DNA of 64,000 nucleotides from Nicotiana tabacum (Eukaryota; Streptophyta; Magnoliopsida; Solanales; Solanaceae): contig NC_134101.1 in NCBI RefSeq assembly GCF_000715075.1, positions 138,212,237 through 138,276,236 on the forward strand, given 5' to 3'. Positions 58,828-64,000 of the stretch are shown in pieces; the stretch's first letter is position 1; each line of letters opens with the position of its first letter. The position numbers and the translations under genes were made by a program. Under the pieces are notes generated by a model. The model made no database searches and was not told the origin of the DNA. It saw nothing but the letters and a program-made list of their open reading frames with translations.

Positions 58828-61800
58828 TTCTCCCCCACTTAAACATATGTTCGCCCTTGAATATGCCTAGAACCGTTCCAAAGTTGCTAAAATATCCAAA
58901 TAACTCATTGTACACATACTTGTGCTACCTCAATCCATCTAAGCACATTAGCACAACCCCGACGGAAGATCATTCCTGCCATCTTAGCTCACAAGCCTTA
59001 AAACCAAATTCCAACATCTGAAATTTTCTATATGGTCTGATTTCCTACATACATACACCGTATCAAACTTAACAAGTTGTACAAAAACATACATATACAC
59101 CCAAGTTGTAACCACACAATGTACCATGTCGTTAATGTGGCCATAATAATATCATCCAACCATCATGGCTGCAAGTTTCCGAACCAGGTACCAGCAATAA
59201 ACCTCGTAGCACATAAAAGTTATGTTCTAACCCTTGCAACACTGCTATGTTGAAAACGATATACAGAATCTCATAACCACAGGTCAAAGCAATAAATCGT
59301 GGATTTTTTTCATTCGACAAGAACCATTACTGTATTCTAAACTGATTAGCAACACTTCCCTTTAAAAATACATTATACAAGTTTGATTGCACTGATTCCA
59401 GGTCTAACAACCTCGTCTCACCTAGTACAAACTGACTGACTAACATGCTACACTAGATACAATCTAAAATCTCATACGACGTCATCAATGCGCCAACGAG
59501 TCATGACTCAAATATGACCAATAAGAAAAGAAAACCCAAGTACAGAATTATTCAGCACGCGTGACTGATATAATCGTCGAACAAAATATATGAAGTTATC
59601 CCATAAAGGAGAAGTAAAACATATTAAATAGCGTAAGGAATATTAGACAATATCTCACTGTTGCACAGTGCAACCAGATCCACATATAATACCTGTGGCG
59701 ATATGCCACACGATCCATACATAATCAATCTGAATGTGAATACCCATCGAGCCAAAAATTCTCCTACTCACTCAACATACGTATAAAAACTGCAAGCACG
59801 CCAAGCGCATAAACATAACATTAGGAGATGGATAGTATCATGCACTACAAGGCCCAAGAACGGCTAATGTGCAATAAACAAATCAGCAACCCAAGAGTCA
59901 TCTCACTCATAGAATACCACCACACAAGATCAAAACATACGTGTGAATAATCAATCCACCTCTCAACCCACATGGCATAAATGAGTAACACATGAAATAG
60001 ACGACGACAGGATAACATCCACTATGCCTGAAGACTCATCCATAGATAAATAATGTGCTATATGAACATATTCGATCTGGTGTAGAGTATACCTTAACAT
60101 TAGGCCCGCCAATGGACCTTTAAACCGATTATGAGCATCTCAAAATAGGTAAGTATCCTTTCAAGATCCACAATGATCCCATTCATGACACATACACCAT
60201 CAAATCCTAAACAAACTTTCACAATCCACAACCAAAGGAATAATATGTCTCTCAACTATAAACACTCCAATATGCGATAGTACTATAATCTCCATACCTG
60301 ACCTTAATCTCTACTACTTAAATGAATGTGTGTCGCACCTACATAATAATCCCATGGGAGGTACTCCCACAATCTCCCACACCAAGCAACAAATTTGAAC
60401 ATCAATGGCCACCAATCATACTATTTATGTAGTGCTAGTCAAGCACCCGCAAATCAATACACATTACTTCTTCCACAAAATAGACCATCCTCAGGCTATC
60501 CGAAAATAGTGCCAGCATACTCTAAACATCTTAAGTCTCCCATACCTCCGAGATCGTGACATTCCCATCAAAACTTAATTGCATCCTTGATCCTTCAATT
60601 TTTAATTTCATACTGCTCACTGCACCTATCATGATGTTATGCGAGAGTATAAGAATTTCGTTATAACTTCTGAACCACCAGTAGAATAAGCACAATCTTT
60701 CACTTAACTCACTTCGGGAGAAAATCACAACACATAAACAACTTCCAATAACCGCAAAAAACCACAAACCTAAAGTCGTGGTCTAAACTACCATAACTTT
60801 TTCGGGACCCATTTACATATAACAAATCCATCAGAATTAAATACCTTCAAATCGATCAAATTACGGAGAGTGCCAAGCCCGCAACTATAGCTATGAAATA
60901 CTTGTATAGCCTTACCACACCGAAGGAACCAATAATTTCACTTACTATACCGATCCAAAATACTACTAAACTGACTCAACTCCCTAGTTTTCTCTTGACT
61001 TACCTGAAGAACTAACACCTCACTTTTTTAGCACACAATGGACCTCATTTGACACTCCTCCCGAGTGACCCCAAATCACAAGATCACGTCGTCTCAATAT
61101 TCCTAAGCCATTTTATACCCTCTTATGCACTCAATGGCACCTCCAACTGATACGTCCGCCCCGATGAGACCTCCTGAAATTCGAAAATATTTCTTCCATC
61201 TTTCTAATAATGCACTGCAAAACTGGTTATATTCATAGAAATACTCCCAGTCTCTTTCACACTCCACTGCAAAACTAAATTCTTAGCCATACGACAAACC
61301 CGAAAAATCCCTAGGCACCATATTTAAATTCTTGAACACACTAGAATCATTGTTTAAAGTCGCCCACTCTAATCTAGTCACAATATATATTATCGAACAA
61401 CTAGTGCTCTGTTAGTATTCAAACATTATGAAAGCGAAGGAATCCTTTCCCTTGCTCATCACATCTACAAAGAAATATCTAATCTGAGTCATTCCACAAC
61501 CTCCACACATCAATAAGGTGAAATGTAGCACACATCCATCAAATTCCTTACTCGAATTACCTCTGATGTCTCTTTCCTCAATCATAATTAATCCATCAAC
61601 GTATCGACAACCATAAATTGCAAAAACACATAACTGCGCAACCCCATCATCGACGGTAGGCTCCCCTACTTGGCTTTAAGCCATCATCGTAAGACCAAGC
61701 ACCCACAATGACTTCTCCTCTAGCTACCATGATCTCACATTGTTACTCATCCAAGTTTCTCATAGGCTCTTGTTGCACTAATCATAACATATCCCAAATT

Positions 61801-62671
61801 ATCAATCACAAACGATAACTCGACCTCCTAACAGTCGCACCATCTTCTTCAAGCAATCCAAGCCCACATTGTAGTAAATGCATCTTATTGGATGGAAGGC
61901 AGAACTATTTATAGTAACTTCGTAAGAAGTCATTCAATCCTTAACCTTCTCACATGAGGTACCAACACATGTTTAACCTCATATCGACATCCTCCAACAG
62001 CATTGCCAAAGTTATATCCATTATGAAATTGGTTAATTCTCCTAGGTCTGCACTCATCTGCCAACCATAAGAATTCGTTCATTCCATTAACATCAATTAA
62101 AGGTCCAACAATACATTTAAAACTCGAAGACCTATTGCACCCTAAAACGATAATCAAGCATTTACATTCCTTTATATTCCAAACAAACTCTTTTCATCAC
62201 ATTCGGAATTCCAAAGTATAGAATCCACCTTAAGTATCATCTCCCTCAAACTATCAACACTGGATATACTAATTCAACCCCAAAGTCGCAACACACTGTC
62301 ATCTCTGATAACTATTTCTTAGGTACCACTTTGCAACACTATATATCAAAGGAAACAAATGGAGATCATCATACTGATGAGCCTTAATGCGGTCAAACAA
62401 TAACAACAACATAACAACACAAACAAGAATTCCACCAAGTATGGAGATATCAAATCTCCCTACTTCATCAACTAAAGCTTGAACATTCATAGGCCAATTG
62501 TCTCTCCTGCTCCGGATTAAATACAGAATCTTCCAATAATAAATCGAATAACCCTTTCTCTTGAAGCATTCAATGCCAAAACATATAAGACATCCTACCG
62601 TTCACACCAATATTGTGTGTTAACACCGCAAGAAATATCACAGTTGATAGGTTTTCAATATCTTTGCCTTG
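58828..62671 (-). other. Internal region of the gypsy element
   Basis: Continues from the purine tract at 58828. Uniformly C/A-rich on plus, which is typical of the non-coding or decayed interior of such elements. No frame exceeds about 90 codons and no reverse transcriptase or integrase motif could be read. It is cut at 62672 by a copia LTR. Confidence 0.55.
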
Positions 62672-62974
62672 TGTTTTGATGATCTAACAAACTTAATGTC
62701 AAGAACCAAATAGGGAACCTGACTCACTTGGATTACACTACAACTAACAGATTCCAGCCAAATGTGAATTTGCTACAGCTTCAGGAGGTAGGAACCTAGA
62801 CAAGGACCTAATACTCTTGTAGGTTCCTCATGGCAGTACAAAGTCAATTGGACACAGCTGGAAATAAAGATTCTGACGCACTGCATGGTTTCCAACGCCC
62901 ACTCATTCTTTGATCAACTAAAGTACAATGATTCAAGTTACTCAACTCAAGACAATCTAGGCAGTGTGCACAAG

Positions 62975-63290
62975 TACCAGATTAGGAACATGATCCCTTG
63001 GTGCTCTCCTGACAGAAGTACAAGTCAACTATACAGCTGGATCGCAACTGCAGAAAGTGACTGTCTACAAGCTGTACAAAAAGGAACACAACAGGGACCT
63101 GATCCCTTAGGGTTCTCTAACAGAAGTACAAGTCAACTATACAGCTAGAACACAACTGAGTGACTGTCCGCAACTGTACAAAGAGGAACACAATAGGGAC
63201 TTGGTCCCATAGGGTTCTCTGACAGAAGTACAAAATCAACTATAGCTGGAAAGCAACTGCAGAAAGTGACTGCCTGCAATAGTACAGCAG
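62975..63290 (+). repeat. Three tandem repeats of about 105 bp in the LTR
   Basis: acagaagtacaa starts at 63012, 63120 and 63222. Each unit has (tcaactata)cagct, gcaactg..agtgactg, gtacaaa.aggaacaca and a (cctgatccct)tagggttctc box. Units differ by small deletions. Confidence 0.85.
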
Positions 63291-63620
63291 ACAGAGCAAC
63301 AGACAGTGCATCAGTCACTTTCCATTGAGATTGGACATCACCATTGTGAATTGACATCACTAAGGTAATGTCTTGTGTAGTATAAACCTCATGCAAGGCA
63401 CAAGTTTCAGGTTCCAACACTTGCAAAATTAGAAAAGAAAAATATTCTCTCAAGTATTCAAGAACCTCTCTCAAGAACAAAGCTACTGCAACCTCAAAGA
63501 CCTGATCCAAGATCGAAGATATCTTACGTCCTTAGGTTTGTAGAGTCTTTGTAATTTGTTCTTTATTGTAACTCCTATCCAGCTTTCTTAGAAGCGTTGA
63601 TTAGGTTGAGTCATAAGAAA

Positions 63621-63860
63621 AAGCCTTTGTAACCATAGTGTGACAAAGTGGCTTGTGGTGGAAACATCACAAGTTAGTCAAAGCCTTTGTAACCGTAGTG
63701 TGACAAAGTGGCTTGTGGTGGAAATACCACAAGTTAGTCAAATTCTTTGTAACTAGGATAGTCATAGAGTGGCTTGTGATGAGAGCATCACAAGTTAGTT
63801 GAAGTATTTACAATACAATTATTGTAAAGTGGCTTGTAATAGGGAGATTGCAAGTTAGTA
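63621..63860 (+). repeat. Four tandem repeats of 60 bp in the LTR
   Basis: Units start at 63621, 63681, 63741 and about 63802. Each holds ctttgtaac, (gtgt)gacaaagtggcttgtggt and a short inverted pair around acatcacaagttagt. The first two are nearly identical; the last two have diverged. Confidence 0.9.
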
Positions 63861-64000
63861 AAGTTAAAAGCCTATAGGTGTAGGTCGTAGTTTTTTTATC
63901 CCCTTGTGTGGGATTTTTCCACGTAAAAATCCTCGGCCTTATTTATATTCAGCTTCACTAGCATTCACTGTAGAACCCGATAAAGTACCAGATACTCTAC

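Larger units (their letters stand above)
62672..64000 (+). mobile_element. Copia LTR, plus orientation, runs off the window
   Basis: Starts tgttttgatgatctaacaaa, the same LTR start as the element at 52304-58650 read on minus (tgttttgatgatctaacaa), and later shares tgtgggatttttccacgtaa-type text near 63910. It ends at the window edge in gataaagtaccagatactc, near the expected LTR end. It is therefore a related but distinct LTR in the opposite orientation, longer than 1.3 kb because of internal tandem repeats. Whether it is a solo LTR or a 5' LTR cannot be told. Confidence 0.75.

Overview
This is nuclear DNA of a flowering plant, almost certainly Solanaceae and most like Nicotiana. The evidence is intron-containing plant genes, two copies of the TS-type SINE typical of that family, Solanaceae hAT and Stowaway MITEs, and large nested Ty1/copia and Ty3/gypsy retrotransposons. 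Genus is inference. No prokaryotic, organellar or viral genome is present. Four host genes are supported. On the plus strand are the last two exons of a PHR1-type MYB-CC transcription factor (1385-2301) and a complete 11-exon secondary-wall cellulose synthase, CESA4 (4330-12399, 1054 aa). On the minus strand are a complete two-exon LRR receptor kinase of the MIK2-like type (17093-13195, 1220 aa) and a five-exon JASON-like protein (47806-45627, 449 aa). CESA4 and the receptor kinase are tail to tail. The genes do not form a pathway and no functional clustering is evident. Layout: 1-4.3 kb is the MYB-CC gene end, with a tandem duplication that captured a hAT element in the intron, then a palindrome-rich repeat and the CESA4 upstream region. 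4.3-17.1 kb is the gene-rich core, with Stowaway, hAT and SINE insertions in CESA4 introns. 17.1-21.4 kb holds a SINE with a 13-bp target duplication and two hAT-type MITEs. 21.4-34.6 kb is one four-level transposon nest: a palindrome-rich repeat split by a copia element, itself split by a 10.3-kb gypsy element and carrying a Harbinger-like MITE in its truncated LTR. 36.9-44.7 kb is a copia element whose gag-pol is broken by two stops and one frameshift and whose 3' LTR end is triplicated. 45.6-47.8 kb is the JASON-like gene. 48-50.3 kb is mixed repeats plus an unidentified coding fragment. 50.3 kb to the window end is a second nest: a gypsy LTR split by a copia element with a coiled-coil Gag (itself hit by a 1.7-kb terminal-inverted-repeat element), then gypsy internal sequence, then a related copia LTR in the opposite orientation running off the window. 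The most unusual items are the restarted LTR triplication, the palindrome-array repeat, the duplicated micro-exon plus intron in the JASON-like gene, and the duplication that copied an element together with its target-site flank. I did not see a new enzymatic or defence system. All coordinates and splice sites were read by eye; no alignment or database search was run.
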